From positions 1-64,000 of the forward strand of contig PMFA01000003.1 in assembly GCA_003155915.1 (NCBI GenBank): 64,000 nt of DNA. The letters are read 5' to 3'. Shown here one piece after another: positions 18,401 through 25,915 of the stretch. Source of the stretch: Acidimicrobiaceae bacterium. GTDB taxonomy: Bacteria; Actinomycetota; Acidimicrobiia; Acidimicrobiales; RAAP-2. The notes beneath the pieces were generated by a model, which was given only the letters and a program-made list of their open reading frames with translations, made no database searches and was not told the DNA's origin. The position numbers and the translations under genes were made by a program. Positions within the stretch are counted from its first letter, which is position 1, and every line of letters begins with the position of its first letter.

Positions 18401-19026
18401 TTCGCGATCGAGACGAGCTGTGGATTGGTGCGGACCTGCTCAGGAAGCCCGTGATCCTGGAGTTCGATGAAGAAATTCTCGGGGCCGAAGATGCTCTGGA
18501 GCCGCCCGGCCAGCTCGAGCGCCTTGGGGTAGTCATCTTGTAAGAGCGCCTGGAGGACGACGCCGCCCAGACAGCCCGAAGTCGCGATGAGTCCCTCGTT
18601 GTAGCGCTCGAGCAGGTCCCAGTCGAGGCGCGGCTTGTAGTAGTAACCCTCGAGGAACGCGAGTGAGGAGAGCTCACGCAGGTTCCGATATCCCTCGTTC
18701 GTGCTCGCCAGCAACGTCAGGTGGTGATAAAGCTTTTGACCGCCCTCGGTTTCACCACCGGTGTCGTCGATCTTGCCTCGGCGCGGCGGCCGGTCGAAGC
18801 GTGAATTCGCCGCCATGTAGGCCTCGAGGCCGATGATCGGCGTCATCTCGTGCTTGCGACAGGCCTCGTAGAAATCGATGACCCCGTAGAGGTTGCCGTG
18901 GTCGGTGATGGCGATCGCGCGCTGCCCGTCGGCCTTGGCCGCGAGCACCATCTCTTCGACGCGCGCGGCGCCGTCGAGCATCGAATACTCGGTGTGATTA
19001 TGGAGGTGGACGAAGTCCTCGGCCAT
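15469..19026 (-). CDS. dnaE: DNA polymerase III alpha subunit, replicative
   Basis: This 1185-residue DnaE is the catalytic subunit of the replicative polymerase. The N-terminal PHP domain begins DFVHLHNHTEYSMLDGA at residue 3. The C-family polymerase palm follows with RVGPGRGSSAGC and the catalytic acidic run SMPDIDMDFDE, then FQLEGDKM and QEDIMR. An OB-fold comes near the end (GKAVTVGGILAEVQIRTTKMGK). The ATG at 19026 gives the family N-terminus. An open frame runs on upstream to 19440 but overlaps bpa and is not coding. Length is normal and no intein is seen. Confidence 0.96.
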   Translation of the reverse strand: MAEDFVHLHNHTEYSMLDGAARVEEMVLAAKADGQRAIAITDHGNLYGVIDFYEACRKHEMTPIIGLEAYMAANSRFDRPPRRGKIDDTGGETEGGQKLYHHLTLLASTNEGYRNLRELSSLAFLEGYYYKPRLDWDLLERYNEGLIATSGCLGGVVLQALLQDDYPKALELAGRLQSIFGPENFFIELQDHGLPEQVRTNPQLVSIAKELRAPLVATNDLHYVHHDDAEMHDALLCIGTGSLVADPNRFRFHSDQHYLKSAAEMRYLFRELPEACNNTLLIAERASVTIEFDNDALPEFPIPDAFRAATHKEGANRLLRDLVLRGAHERYGESLSDEVMARLENELGVVADMGFSDYFLVVWDLIRHAREKGIRVGPGRGSSAGCCIAYCLRIVDLDPLRYGLIFERFLNPGRRSMPDIDMDFDERFRGDMIRYAAERYGSDHVAQIVTFSTIKARAAVRDAARVLGYPPQLGDKIAKAMPPLVMGQDLPLGACFEPTPGYEGRFVEAAELRALYESDPDVKHSIDVAMGFVDKRRQDGIHAAAVVITKEPMLDYVPVQRKSGPSGSGEDAPIVTQYEATAIEKLGLLKMDFLGLRNLAIIERALENIRRRHGVEVDIDNVALDDPKVYEMLRLGNSIGIFQLEGDKMRQLMRRLAPTGFDDIAALNALYRPGPLSENVHNDFADRKNGRQPVSYDHPDLESILGETSGLMIYQEDIMRVATLVAGFSMTEADDLRKACSKKIREMIRAQRSKFVDGAERQGYGRELGEAIFNKIEPFADYAFPKSHAYGYALLGYQNAWLKVNYPVEYMAALLTSFRDDKDKASVYLNEARQMGITVGVPDVNESFAEYAPSLSQDQTILFGLAAVRNVGETLVEKIVSEREAHGRFASIYDFVRRVDPMVLNRRSMESLIKAGAFDSFGVPRLGFLLKVDEICDVTLSRRRDHSLGITTLFAAFGEGDGHDWEGTDVPLSDIEFDKAVKLDFEREMLGTYISDHPLYEVESQLATKTDGSIISVRERGEELARTGKAVTVGGILAEVQIRTTKMGKQYARVVLEDLGASMEINFSANNFEKFSGFLTKDNIVLVKVRPGFDEELRFSAMDVELLSVERGNEELRLALRPEDLTQTSIGALREILSRYPGRSPVIVETGGAGKAFKLGPEFNVNIASVVADLRTEFGRNVIKA

Positions 19027-19108
19027 CAGCTGATGACCCCTTTCGCGAAGTGACGCGGATGGTGCCCGCGCACGGCGCACAGTAGTAAGAGGGTGTGACG
19101 GACCACGC

Positions 19109-19594
19109 TTAGAGGTACGTGCCCGCGCGCGGCTCGCCCACGCCCGGCGGTAGAGAACGATCGCGCATCTTCTCGAGTTGCGCCGCGGCGGCGGCCTGCT
19201 GGGCGAAGAGTGACGCCTGAATTCCGTGAAAGAGGCCCTCGAGCCACCCGACGAGCTGCGCTTGGGCGATTCGCAGCTCGGACTCGGTCGGCACCTCAGC
19301 GCTGAAGGGCAGCGCCATCTTTCCCAGTTCGGTACCGAGGTCCGGCGAAAGCGCGCCGGAGAGTTCCGCGATCGACGTCTCGTAGATCTCGCGCAGACGC
19401 GCCCGACCGGCTTCATCCAAGGGGGCGCTGCGCGCCTCATCGAGGAGTGATTTCACCATCGAACCGATCCGCATGACCTTCGCCGGTTGGCTGATGTAAT
19501 CCGAGTTGTCGTCCTCACTCGCGGCCTCGGCATGGCCCGGCGCGAGCACTTCGTCGGGGTTCACGGTCACGTTCTCGTTCTGGGCGTCTTCCAC
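19109..19594 (-). CDS. bpa: Bacterial proteasome activator Bpa (DUF2587)
   Basis: This 161-residue protein is homologous to mycobacterial Bpa (Rv3780), an ATP-independent ring that opens the 20S proteasome gate. The core contains PAKVMRIGSMVKSLLDEARSAP and the highly conserved RIAQAQLVGWLEGLFHG helix. The C-terminus ends GTYL, matching the GQYL tail of the mycobacterial protein whose Tyr-Leu end docks on the proteasome. The start is GTG 19594, divergent from the Rrf2 gene. No proteasome genes are in the window. Confidence 0.92.
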   Translation of the reverse strand: MEDAQNENVTVNPDEVLAPGHAEAASEDDNSDYISQPAKVMRIGSMVKSLLDEARSAPLDEAGRARLREIYETSIAELSGALSPDLGTELGKMALPFSAEVPTESELRIAQAQLVGWLEGLFHGIQASLFAQQAAAAAQLEKMRDRSLPPGVGEPRAGTYL

Positions 19595-19660
19595 CCTTCC
19601 ACTGTGCCAGACAAACGCTCGACATCGTGCACGCCCGAGGTTTTGGCGACCCCTCGAAGG

Positions 19661-19666
19661 TACAAT
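19661..19666 (+). promoter_or_regulatory. -10 element (TACAAT), probable leaderless start of the Rrf2 gene
   Basis: TACAAT matches five of six positions of the TATAAT consensus and begins 12 bases before the GTG at 19673. GGAGG lies immediately before the start codon, too close to act as a normal ribosome binding site. Confidence 0.5.
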
Positions 19667-19672
19667 GGAGGG

Positions 19673-20122
19673 GTGAGAGTATCGACCAGGGGCGACTACG
19701 CCAGCCGAGCGCTGTTGAGTCTCGCCCTGGGCGCTGACCTCGCCGCGCCGACTTCGGTTCGTGACCTCGCGAAGCGCACCGGCCTACCCCAGCCGTACCT
19801 CGAACAAATCCTCCTCAGTCTGAAGGGCGTCGGTCTCGTACGCTCCAAGCGTGGTGTCGGCGGCGGCTACGTACTGGCGCGACCGGCTGAGCGCATCACG
19901 CTGGCCGAGATCGTCGCGGCGGTCGACGGACCGATTGTCGCGGGTGACTTCGGCGAACCCCACAAGGATGGCGCTTGCGACCACGAGGGCCAGTGCGTGC
20001 TGCTCGGCGTCTGGGCCGACGTCGGCAACCACATGCGAGAGCACCTCTCGAGCTTCACGTTGGCCGACATGGTCCTCCAAGCGCGCGGCGGCCGTCCGGT
20101 GAAGCGCACGCACAGTGCTTGA
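19673..20122 (+). CDS. Rrf2-family transcriptional regulator
   Basis: This 149-residue winged-helix regulator begins MRVSTRGDYASRALLSLA. The recognition segment is LPQPYLEQILLSLKGVGLVRSKRGVGGGYVLARP. IscR-type members bind a [2Fe-2S] cluster through three cysteines. Here only Cys102 and Cys108 are present, and the expected third position is Trp114, so cluster binding is uncertain. It is divergent from bpa and precedes a sigma factor. GTG 19673 is the start because family members begin at this point. Confidence 0.85.
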   Translation: MRVSTRGDYASRALLSLALGADLAAPTSVRDLAKRTGLPQPYLEQILLSLKGVGLVRSKRGVGGGYVLARPAERITLAEIVAAVDGPIVAGDFGEPHKDGACDHEGQCVLLGVWADVGNHMREHLSSFTLADMVLQARGGRPVKRTHSA

Positions 20123-20156
20123 GGCGAATTCTTACGATTTTCAGAGGAAACTGGCC

Positions 20157-20185
20157 TTGAAGAACGCCCAACGGCGTGGTAAATT
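20157..20185 (+). promoter_or_regulatory. Promoter of the sigma-factor gene
   Basis: TTGAAG (20157-20162) and TAAATT (20180-20185) are separated by exactly 17 bases, a good housekeeping-type promoter. The predicted transcript has a leader of about 64 bases before a strong GAGGAG ribosome binding site (20244-20249). Confidence 0.6.
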
Positions 20186-20255
20186 AGACAGACGTTCGTA
20201 GGAGAAATTAACGCCTGCGAGCGAGTTGTCGATGAATTGAAGTGAGGAGATTCAA

Positions 20256-21107
20256 ATGATTGCCACCCCCCGACGATCAGCTGTGAATACCAACGACATG
20301 TTGGGTCTCTTGATGCGAGACCTTGACCGTTACCCCATGCCCAACTACGACGAACAGGTCGAACTCGCCAAGCGCGTGACGGCCGGCGACGAAGAGGCCA
20401 AGAAGCAGATGGTCGCGGCCAACCTGCGACTGGTGCTCCACTGGGCCCGTCGCTACCAGGACCGCGGCGTCGAGATGGTCGACCTCGTCCAGGAGGGTAC
20501 GTTCGGACTCCTGCGCGCCGTCGAGAAGTTCGACTGGGAGCGCGGCTTCAAATTCTCCACGTACGCCACCTGGTGGATCCGTCAAGCTCTGCAACGCGCC
20601 GTCCAGCAGCACGGTCGCACGATCCGCATCCCCCTCGAAGTCGGCGAGCAGCTCCAGCGACTCGAAGCGACCACCGCTGAACTCACGTCGATCTTTGGTC
20701 GCAAGCCGACCGACGACGAGTTGACCGAAGCGACCGGGATGACCAAGGCCGTTCGCGACAACCTGCACGGCCTCGCCGGCGTGACGGCGAGCCTCGATCA
20801 GCCCGCGTCCTCAGACTCAGCGACCACGTTGGGCGACCTCGTGGCCCCGAGCCAGCACGACTGGGTCGGTGACATCGAGCAGACCATGATGGACGACCAA
20901 CTCCACGGCGCGCTCGAGAAACTGAACGACCTGCAGCGCGAGGTACTGAGCCTGCGCTTCGGACTGAATGGGGCCACTCCCCTCTCCCTCCAGGCCACGG
21001 CCACGAAGATGGACATCGGTGTTCGTCGCGTTCGTCGCGCTGAAGAAGAGGCGCTCACGCTGCTTCGCGAGGACGCGGCCGTCGTGGCCGCGCGCGAAGT
21101 CGCCTAG
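20256..21107 (+). CDS. Primary-like (group 2) RNA polymerase sigma-70 factor
   Basis: This 283-residue sigma factor has region 1.2 (LMRDLDRYPMPNYDEQVELAKRV) and region 2 with DLVQEGTFGLLRAVEKF and FKFSTYATWWIRQAL, the core-binding and -10 recognition segments. Regions 3 and 4 follow. It lacks the long N-terminus of a principal RpoD. Region 4.2 (LQATATKMDIGVRRVRRAEEEAL) departs from the usual 'TLEEIG..FGVTRERIRQIE' and may alter -35 recognition. Its stop overlaps the convergent rluD stop by a few bases. Confidence 0.9.
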   Translation: MIATPRRSAVNTNDMLGLLMRDLDRYPMPNYDEQVELAKRVTAGDEEAKKQMVAANLRLVLHWARRYQDRGVEMVDLVQEGTFGLLRAVEKFDWERGFKFSTYATWWIRQALQRAVQQHGRTIRIPLEVGEQLQRLEATTAELTSIFGRKPTDDELTEATGMTKAVRDNLHGLAGVTASLDQPASSDSATTLGDLVAPSQHDWVGDIEQTMMDDQLHGALEKLNDLQREVLSLRFGLNGATPLSLQATATKMDIGVRRVRRAEEEALTLLREDAAVVAAREVA

Positions 21108-22078
21108 AACTCCACCGACTCCGGAACTAGTACTCGCAGATCGGCCGGCAACGGCACGGTCGTCGTGACCCATTCGTCAGTGCGCGGATGAGCGAAGGAC
21201 AGCGTCGTCGAATGCAAGAAGAACCGGTCCTCGGGTAGCCGTTTCTCGCGCCGATGACCGTAGCGCGGGTCATTGACCACCGGGTGTCCAATGGTCGCCA
21301 GATGCACCCGGATCTGGTGGGTTCGTCCAGTATCGAGTTGTAAGCGCAACAGCGTCATCGCGTGCGGTTTCTCGATGCGTGCGATGACCTCGTAACCCGT
21401 GCGCGCTGCCCGGCCGTCCGAACGCACCGCCATGACGGTCGGGGTGCGCGTCGAACGTCCGATCGGTGCGTCAACGATTCCGCGCTCTTCGGCGACGTGG
21501 CCCTCCACCATGCCGTAATACGTGCGTTCCATGAGCCGCTCGGCCAACTGAATACTCAGGTTCGAAAAACCTTCGGGGGTCTTGGCGACCACCAGGACGC
21601 CCGACGTCCCCTTGTCCAATCGGTGCACGATACCCGGGCGCATGGGATCACACAGTCCCATCTCACTGAGATCGCGCATCTCGGGATAGAGGGCGAGTAG
21701 TCCAGCGACCAACGTGCCGTCGCGATGTCCGGCCCCGGGGTGCACCACTTGACCCGGCGCCTTGTTGATAACGGCGAAGTCGACGTCGTCGAGCACGACG
21801 TCGACCCCGACGTTCGGGTCCGCTTCAACGTTCGCGCTCTCCGGCGCCGGGAGTACCGCCACCAGGTGGCGACCTTCGCGCACGGGCGTCGAGGACTTCA
21901 CAATGACCTTGTCGTCCAACGTGACCGCTCCACTGGAGATGATGACGCTCGTCTCCGAGCGCGACAGGCCCGTCAACAGCGCGAGCACGCGATCGAGACG
22001 TATCTCGTCGAGGGTGCCCGGGATGATGAGATCGAGGACTTCGCCGTCGAAGGCGTCGAGGACGTCGTCGTCACTCAC
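21104..22078 (-). CDS. rluD: RluA/RluD-family pseudouridine synthase
   Basis: This 324-residue enzyme isomerises uridine to pseudouridine in large-subunit rRNA. An N-terminal S4-like RNA-binding segment (RLDRVLALLTGLSRSE) is followed by the catalytic domain. The catalytic aspartate lies in HRLDKGTSG, and RTHQIRVHLATIGHP is also present. GTG 22078 overlaps the lspA stop as GTGA. The lspA-rluD pairing is common in bacteria. Confidence 0.92.
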   Translation of the reverse strand: MSDDDVLDAFDGEVLDLIIPGTLDEIRLDRVLALLTGLSRSETSVIISSGAVTLDDKVIVKSSTPVREGRHLVAVLPAPESANVEADPNVGVDVVLDDVDFAVINKAPGQVVHPGAGHRDGTLVAGLLALYPEMRDLSEMGLCDPMRPGIVHRLDKGTSGVLVVAKTPEGFSNLSIQLAERLMERTYYGMVEGHVAEERGIVDAPIGRSTRTPTVMAVRSDGRAARTGYEVIARIEKPHAMTLLRLQLDTGRTHQIRVHLATIGHPVVNDPRYGHRREKRLPEDRFFLHSTTLSFAHPRTDEWVTTTVPLPADLRVLVPESVEF

Positions 22079-22545
22079 GCGAGCAACTTCTCGCCGGTGA
22101 GAGCGGCCGCGAGCAGCGTAATGAAGCCGGCCGTAATCGCGACGTCGGCGAGGTTGAAGACGGGAAACGATCCCAGGGCGATGAAGTCGGTCACCTGGTG
22201 GGGGGTGGCGGAGAGCCGATCCACGATATTGGCGACGCCGCCGCCGATCAAGAGGCCGAAGCCGATCGCGGGAAGACCGCGACGCGCTCTCAGCCCTACG
22301 ACCAGGACCACGACGGCGACCGCGACCGTCGCGATCGTGGTGAGGAGCGCCCTCGACTGATTGAACGAGAACGAGATGCCCGAGTTGTACTGCAAACGAA
22401 GCCAGATCGCGCCGCCCACGTGAATGGCGTGGGTGGCCAGGGCGTGCCGGGCCCAAATCTTCGCGAGTGCGTCGATCGCCGTCACGACGAGGGCGATCAC
22501 GATGACCGTGACATTGATCCGATCAACTAGACGCTTGCGCGGCAC
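22075..22545 (-). CDS. lspA: Lipoprotein signal peptidase II
   Basis: This 156-residue, four-helix membrane aspartyl protease cleaves the signal peptide of prolipoproteins. The catalytic aspartates lie in GGGVANIVDRL and VFNLADVAI, with RLQYNSGISFSF before them. The best start is GTG 22545, inside the last codons of the preceding traR gene (19-base overlap). Upstream in-frame residues belong to traR's coding region. Confidence 0.92.
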   Translation of the reverse strand: MPRKRLVDRINVTVIVIALVVTAIDALAKIWARHALATHAIHVGGAIWLRLQYNSGISFSFNQSRALLTTIATVAVAVVVLVVGLRARRGLPAIGFGLLIGGGVANIVDRLSATPHQVTDFIALGSFPVFNLADVAITAGFITLLAAALTGEKLLA

Positions 22546-23531
22546 GAGACACACATAAAGACCGGCAGCTGGGCCAGCAGGCGAGGCTTCGAGATGGCCT
22601 CGTAGCACTCGTCACATCGCCCGTAACTGCGGTCATCGATTCGCGCTAAGGCGACGTCGATCTCGTCGACCTTGAGGCGAAGCAGTGAGGCGAGGTCCTT
22701 CTTCTGGTCGCGCTGGATGTCCGAGGCGACGCTGCTCCCGTCCTCGTCGTCGTACTCGAGGCGCTCGCGGTCGACCAACATCTCATCGGCCTCGGACTCC
22801 ATGACGACGATGTCGTCATTGGTGGCGCTGCGCGTCTCGAGCAAGAGTCGGCGTAGTTCTTCGAGGAACTCGGGATCGTCGGCGTACGGCTTGGAGTGCA
22901 TCTTTCGCTCGAGGGCTTCGAGTCGCTTGCGCTCTTCGGCGTCGCGACGTTCCTGGCGTTTGAGCTCCTCCTGGTTCCGGCGCTCGATCTCGCGAATCTT
23001 TCGCTGCTTCTCGGCCTCGATGGCCTTGCGCTTGGCGTCGACTTCGCGCTGCTTCTTCGCCTCGGTGGCGGCCTTCTCGCGAGCCTTGCGCTGCACTTCT
23101 CGTTCCTTGGCGGCGACCTTGGCCCGGGCGTCGCGCTCCTTTTTTGCCTTGGCGGCGGCGACGGCCTTGGTCTTGGCGGCGGCGGCCTTCTCCTTGGCGG
23201 CGACCTTGGCTTTGGCCTCGCGCTCTTTAAGGAGCTTCGAGGCGGCGGCGGCCTTGGCTTTGGCGTCGGCGATCTTCTTGGCGGCGGCGGCTTTTTGGGC
23301 CGCGTTCAGCGTCGCAACCTTCTTGACAGCCTTGGCCGGGGCCTTCTTCGCGAGCGGCTTCTTCGGGGCGGACTTTTTGGCGAGGGTCTTCTTGGCTGGC
23401 TTCTTCGCGACCTTCGGGGCCACGGGACGCTTCGGAGCGGCCTTTTTGGCCGGAGCCTTCGTGACCACGCTCTTCTTGGCCGCGGCCTTCTTGGCCGGCG
23501 CCTTTTTCGTGGTTTTTCCTGTGGACGGCAT
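22527..23531 (-). CDS. TraR/DksA zinc-finger protein with long Lys/Ala-rich histone-H1-like tail
   Basis: This 334-residue protein starts at ATG 23531 after a GAGGAG site. Residues 1 to about 180 are Lys/Ala-rich repeats (KKAPAKKAAAKK), followed by a charged coiled coil (about 110-220). The C-terminal DksA/TraR four-cysteine zinc finger has Cys306, Cys309, Cys327 and Cys330. Such tails resemble histone H1 and the actinobacterial HupB tail and suggest nucleic-acid binding. The place between divIVA and lspA is shared with other actinobacteria. DksA-like proteins act in the RNA polymerase secondary channel; whether this one does is unknown. Confidence 0.85.
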   Translation of the reverse strand: MPSTGKTTKKAPAKKAAAKKSVVTKAPAKKAAPKRPVAPKVAKKPAKKTLAKKSAPKKPLAKKAPAKAVKKVATLNAAQKAAAAKKIADAKAKAAAASKLLKEREAKAKVAAKEKAAAAKTKAVAAAKAKKERDARAKVAAKEREVQRKAREKAATEAKKQREVDAKRKAIEAEKQRKIREIERRNQEELKRQERRDAEERKRLEALERKMHSKPYADDPEFLEELRRLLLETRSATNDDIVVMESEADEMLVDRERLEYDDEDGSSVASDIQRDQKKDLASLLRLKVDEIDVALARIDDRSYGRCDECYEAISKPRLLAQLPVFMCVSCRASV

Positions 23532-23590
23532 GGCTAACTCCTCGACGTTGCACAACAAGTGCGCGCCGACCCTACCAGTTTGAGCGGAAC

Positions 23591-24301
23591 TTACAGTCGA
23601 TCGTCGTGCGAGGGCGATTCAAAGTTCAGCACTTGACCCACACCCTGGTCCGAAACGGGCGCCGGTGCGGGCGGGGGCTTAATAGGTCGAGGCGCGGGCT
23701 CGGGCGCCGCGGCGACCGACGCGCGCGCACCGCCCACCTGCAACGAACTCTCAATCCAACGCGAGAACTCGGCCAACGCGCCGCTGAGGCGCTTTCGCTC
23801 CGAATCGAGTTGGCGCGTGAGCGTCTCGACGTCCTCACTCAATCGTTGCTTGAGCCCGTTCAGACGATTGACTTCGTCTTCGGCTCTGCTGCGCGCTTCG
23901 GCGACGATCTCTCGGGCTCGCTCCTGGGCGCCGGTCGTCATCTCGCGCGCCTTGTTCTCGGCCTCTTGCTGGGCCTGTTCGATGAACTGCTGGGCCATCA
24001 CGATCATCGCAGTCACCTGTTCGGCGCCGGAGACGCTGACGTGGCGCGGGGGCGCCGCAGGGGCCGGGGCGCTCACCGGGACATCACCCGACGGACGAGT
24101 GTCGAGTTGATTGATCCGCTCACCAGCCTGGCGCAGCTGTTGGCGCTGTTGCTGGACCAGTTCTTTGAGCTGGTGGACCTCGCCCGAGAGGCGTTCGAGG
24201 AAGTCATCGACCTCGTCGACGTTGTATCCCCGAACCCCGATTTTGAAGGCCACCGTATCAATGGCGTCCAACGCTGAGTAGGCGGAATCGTTGCTATCCA
24301 T
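23591..24301 (-). CDS. divIVA: DivIVA / Wag31 polar growth protein
   Basis: This 236-residue coiled-coil protein has the membrane-binding N-terminal domain (FKIGVRGYNVDEVDDFLERL, residues about 19-38). A central coiled coil rich in Gln and Glu comes next, then a Pro/Ala linker and a second coil. It marks poles and division sites and, in actinobacteria, directs peptidoglycan growth. Position after sepF and yggT matches the standard cluster. Confidence 0.92.
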   Translation of the reverse strand: MDSNDSAYSALDAIDTVAFKIGVRGYNVDEVDDFLERLSGEVHQLKELVQQQRQQLRQAGERINQLDTRPSGDVPVSAPAPAAPPRHVSVSGAEQVTAMIVMAQQFIEQAQQEAENKAREMTTGAQERAREIVAEARSRAEDEVNRLNGLKQRLSEDVETLTRQLDSERKRLSGALAEFSRWIESSLQVGGARASVAAAPEPAPRPIKPPPAPAPVSDQGVGQVLNFESPSHDDRL

Positions 24302-24348
24302 GCAGCAACCCTACAGCCCTCATTGTCACGAATCGTTGAATTGACGAA

Positions 24349-24591
24349 TCAGATGTAGGCGCGAATGATCGCGAGAATAAGAACCGCCGCCAGTGGCGTG
24401 AAATCGACGCCCGAGTGCGTGCGCGGGACGATTGAGCGAAGTGGTCGAAGCACCGGTTCGGTCAGTTTGGCGAGCACACGTTGCGTCGTCGCGAGTCCGT
24501 CACTCGAACTCGAAGGTCGAAACCAACTGAGTATCGCCGCCGCGACGAAGACCAGAATGTACAGCGTCAACAGGTCTTGGATGAATCTCAT
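24349..24591 (-). CDS. yggT: YggT-family membrane protein
   Basis: This 80-residue protein has two hydrophobic segments (LLTLYILVFVAAAILSWF and a C-terminal LAAVLILAIIRAY) around the conserved TEPVLRPLRSIVP. YggT proteins lie beside sepF in many genomes, but their function is unclear. The start overlaps the sepF stop as ATGA. Confidence 0.9.
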   Translation of the reverse strand: MRFIQDLLTLYILVFVAAAILSWFRPSSSSDGLATTQRVLAKLTEPVLRPLRSIVPRTHSGVDFTPLAAVLILAIIRAYI

Positions 24592-25184
24592 GCGTCGCCG
24601 AGATCGCGGTAGTTCGCCTCTCGCAGTCGATCCTTCGCTTCGGGACCCAAGTGCATGCCCTGGGGGCTCATGAGATAGAGGCTGTTGCCTAGGATCTCGA
24701 TCTTGGCGTTCAGCGCGTAGGCCGTGCCCGAGGCGAAGTCCACGAGTCGACGACCGAGATTCGGGTCGACCGAGTTGACGTTCAAGACCACCGCGCGATT
24801 CGATCGCAGGAGATCGGTGATGCGTCGCGACTCGTCGTAGCTACGCGGCGCGAAGATCGCCACGTCGCGCTCGGGCGAGAACGACGAGACGCCCCTCGGC
24901 GCCGCGCTCGTCTTCGGGCGCACGCGCGAGGCCTGACCCGAGGAGTCGAGCACCGAGATTGACGAGGGCCGTGACGTCGATATCGGGCGCAGCGGCGCCG
25001 AGTTCGACGAAGACGTCGGGAACTGTCGAGCACTCGACGGCGGGGCACTCCACTCCGGTTCGACCTCGGGCGCCGCTGAGTCCGTGAAGGGACGCGCCGG
25101 CGCCGCCCCCGTGGAGCCGTACTCGCCGTACTCGTCTTCGATCAGGCCTAGGAATCCTAAGAACCCGCGCAACTTATCTTTCAT
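24588..25184 (-). CDS. sepF: Cell division protein SepF
   Basis: This 198-residue FtsZ-binding membrane anchor has an N-terminal amphipathic helix MKDKLRGFLGFLGL, a 90-residue disordered linker and the SepF domain. That domain contains PRSYDESRRITDLLRSNRAVVLNV and RRLVDFASGTAYALN. The start is ATG 25184 because AAGGAG lies six bases ahead of it. The in-frame ATG at 25190 sits directly on that site. Since ftsA is absent, SepF is the likely FtsZ tether. Confidence 0.93.
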   Translation of the reverse strand: MKDKLRGFLGFLGLIEDEYGEYGSTGAAPARPFTDSAAPEVEPEWSAPPSSARQFPTSSSNSAPLRPISTSRPSSISVLDSSGQASRVRPKTSAAPRGVSSFSPERDVAIFAPRSYDESRRITDLLRSNRAVVLNVNSVDPNLGRRLVDFASGTAYALNAKIEILGNSLYLMSPQGMHLGPEAKDRLREANYRDLGDA

Positions 25185-25225
25185 CGACATCTCCTTGCGG
25201 TTCCGGCGCTTTAACCCATGTTAGG

Positions 25226-25915
25226 TCAGGAGGCGGTGTGATCGACCCGCTCCCCAAAGAGCGCGCGCCCGATTCGCAACTCACTGGTGCCCATTTCACA
25301 GGCAACTTCCAAATCGTCGGTCATTCCCATGGAACACTCGGCGAGCCCCTGATCGACGCGTAACCCCTCGAGATTCGCAAAGGCCGAACGCGCCTTCGCG
25401 AGGTCGGGTGCCGCGACCGTCATGAGGCCGCGAACGTCGAGTTCCAGGTCGCGCGCCCGTTGCACGAGCGCCGGCACCTCACTCGCGTTCACCCCGTTTC
25501 GCGTCGCTCCCCCGGTGTAGTCAACCTGCACGTAGAGCGCGGGGCGGTGAGGTCCGGACGCGATCTTCTCCAGCTCTTTGATCCGTGACACCGTGCACAG
25601 CACGGACGCGCATGACGCCACCCGAGCGATCTTGTTCGACTGTAGGGGGCCCAAGAAGTACCACGAGAGATCGAGATCGCGACTCTGGGCGAATTTCGTC
25701 TCGAGTTCGTCGACGTAGTTCTCCCCCACGTCGAGCAGTCCGTTGGCCGCGGCCGCGCGCACGGCTTCGACACCGAAGGTCTTCGTGACCGCGACGATTC
25801 GAATCGTCGCGAGCTCTCGTCCGGTGGATACGATGCGCGCGTGAAGCGCCGCCAGATTCTGCGCGACGCGTGCGACGAGCTCGGGGTTAGCGGAGGAAAC
25901 TGGGAAGGTCGTCAT
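25226..25915 (-). CDS. yggS: YggS/PLPBP pyridoxal-phosphate homeostasis protein
   Basis: This 229-residue protein is an alanine-racemase-like barrel that carries pyridoxal phosphate. The PLP lysine is in [33 protein letters not shown] and the late [28 protein letters not shown] are family signatures. ATG 25915 lies within the last codons of ftsZ (29-base overlap); an upstream start at 25942 is possible. Confidence 0.92.
   Translation of the reverse strand: MTTFPVSSANPELVARVAQNLAALHARIVSTGRELATIRIVAVTKTFGVEAVRAAAANGLLDVGENYVDELETKFAQSRDLDLSWYFLGPLQSNKIARVASCASVLCTVSRIKELEKIASGPHRPALYVQVDYTGGATRNGVNASEVPALVQRARDLELDVRGLMTVAAPDLAKARSAFANLEGLRVDQGLAECSMGMTDDLEVACEMGTSELRIGRALFGERVDHTAS

Noticed and set aside
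19027-19440. N-terminal extension of DnaE by an upstream open frame
   Set aside because: The extension overlaps bpa, is Arg/Ser-rich and precedes the conserved PHP start; the ATG at 19026 gives the family length.
22990-23531. Repetitive DNA that might be a tandem repeat or CRISPR-like array
   Set aside because: The repetition comes from Lys/Ala codons in the TraR/DksA tail, with no fixed unit or spacer structure.
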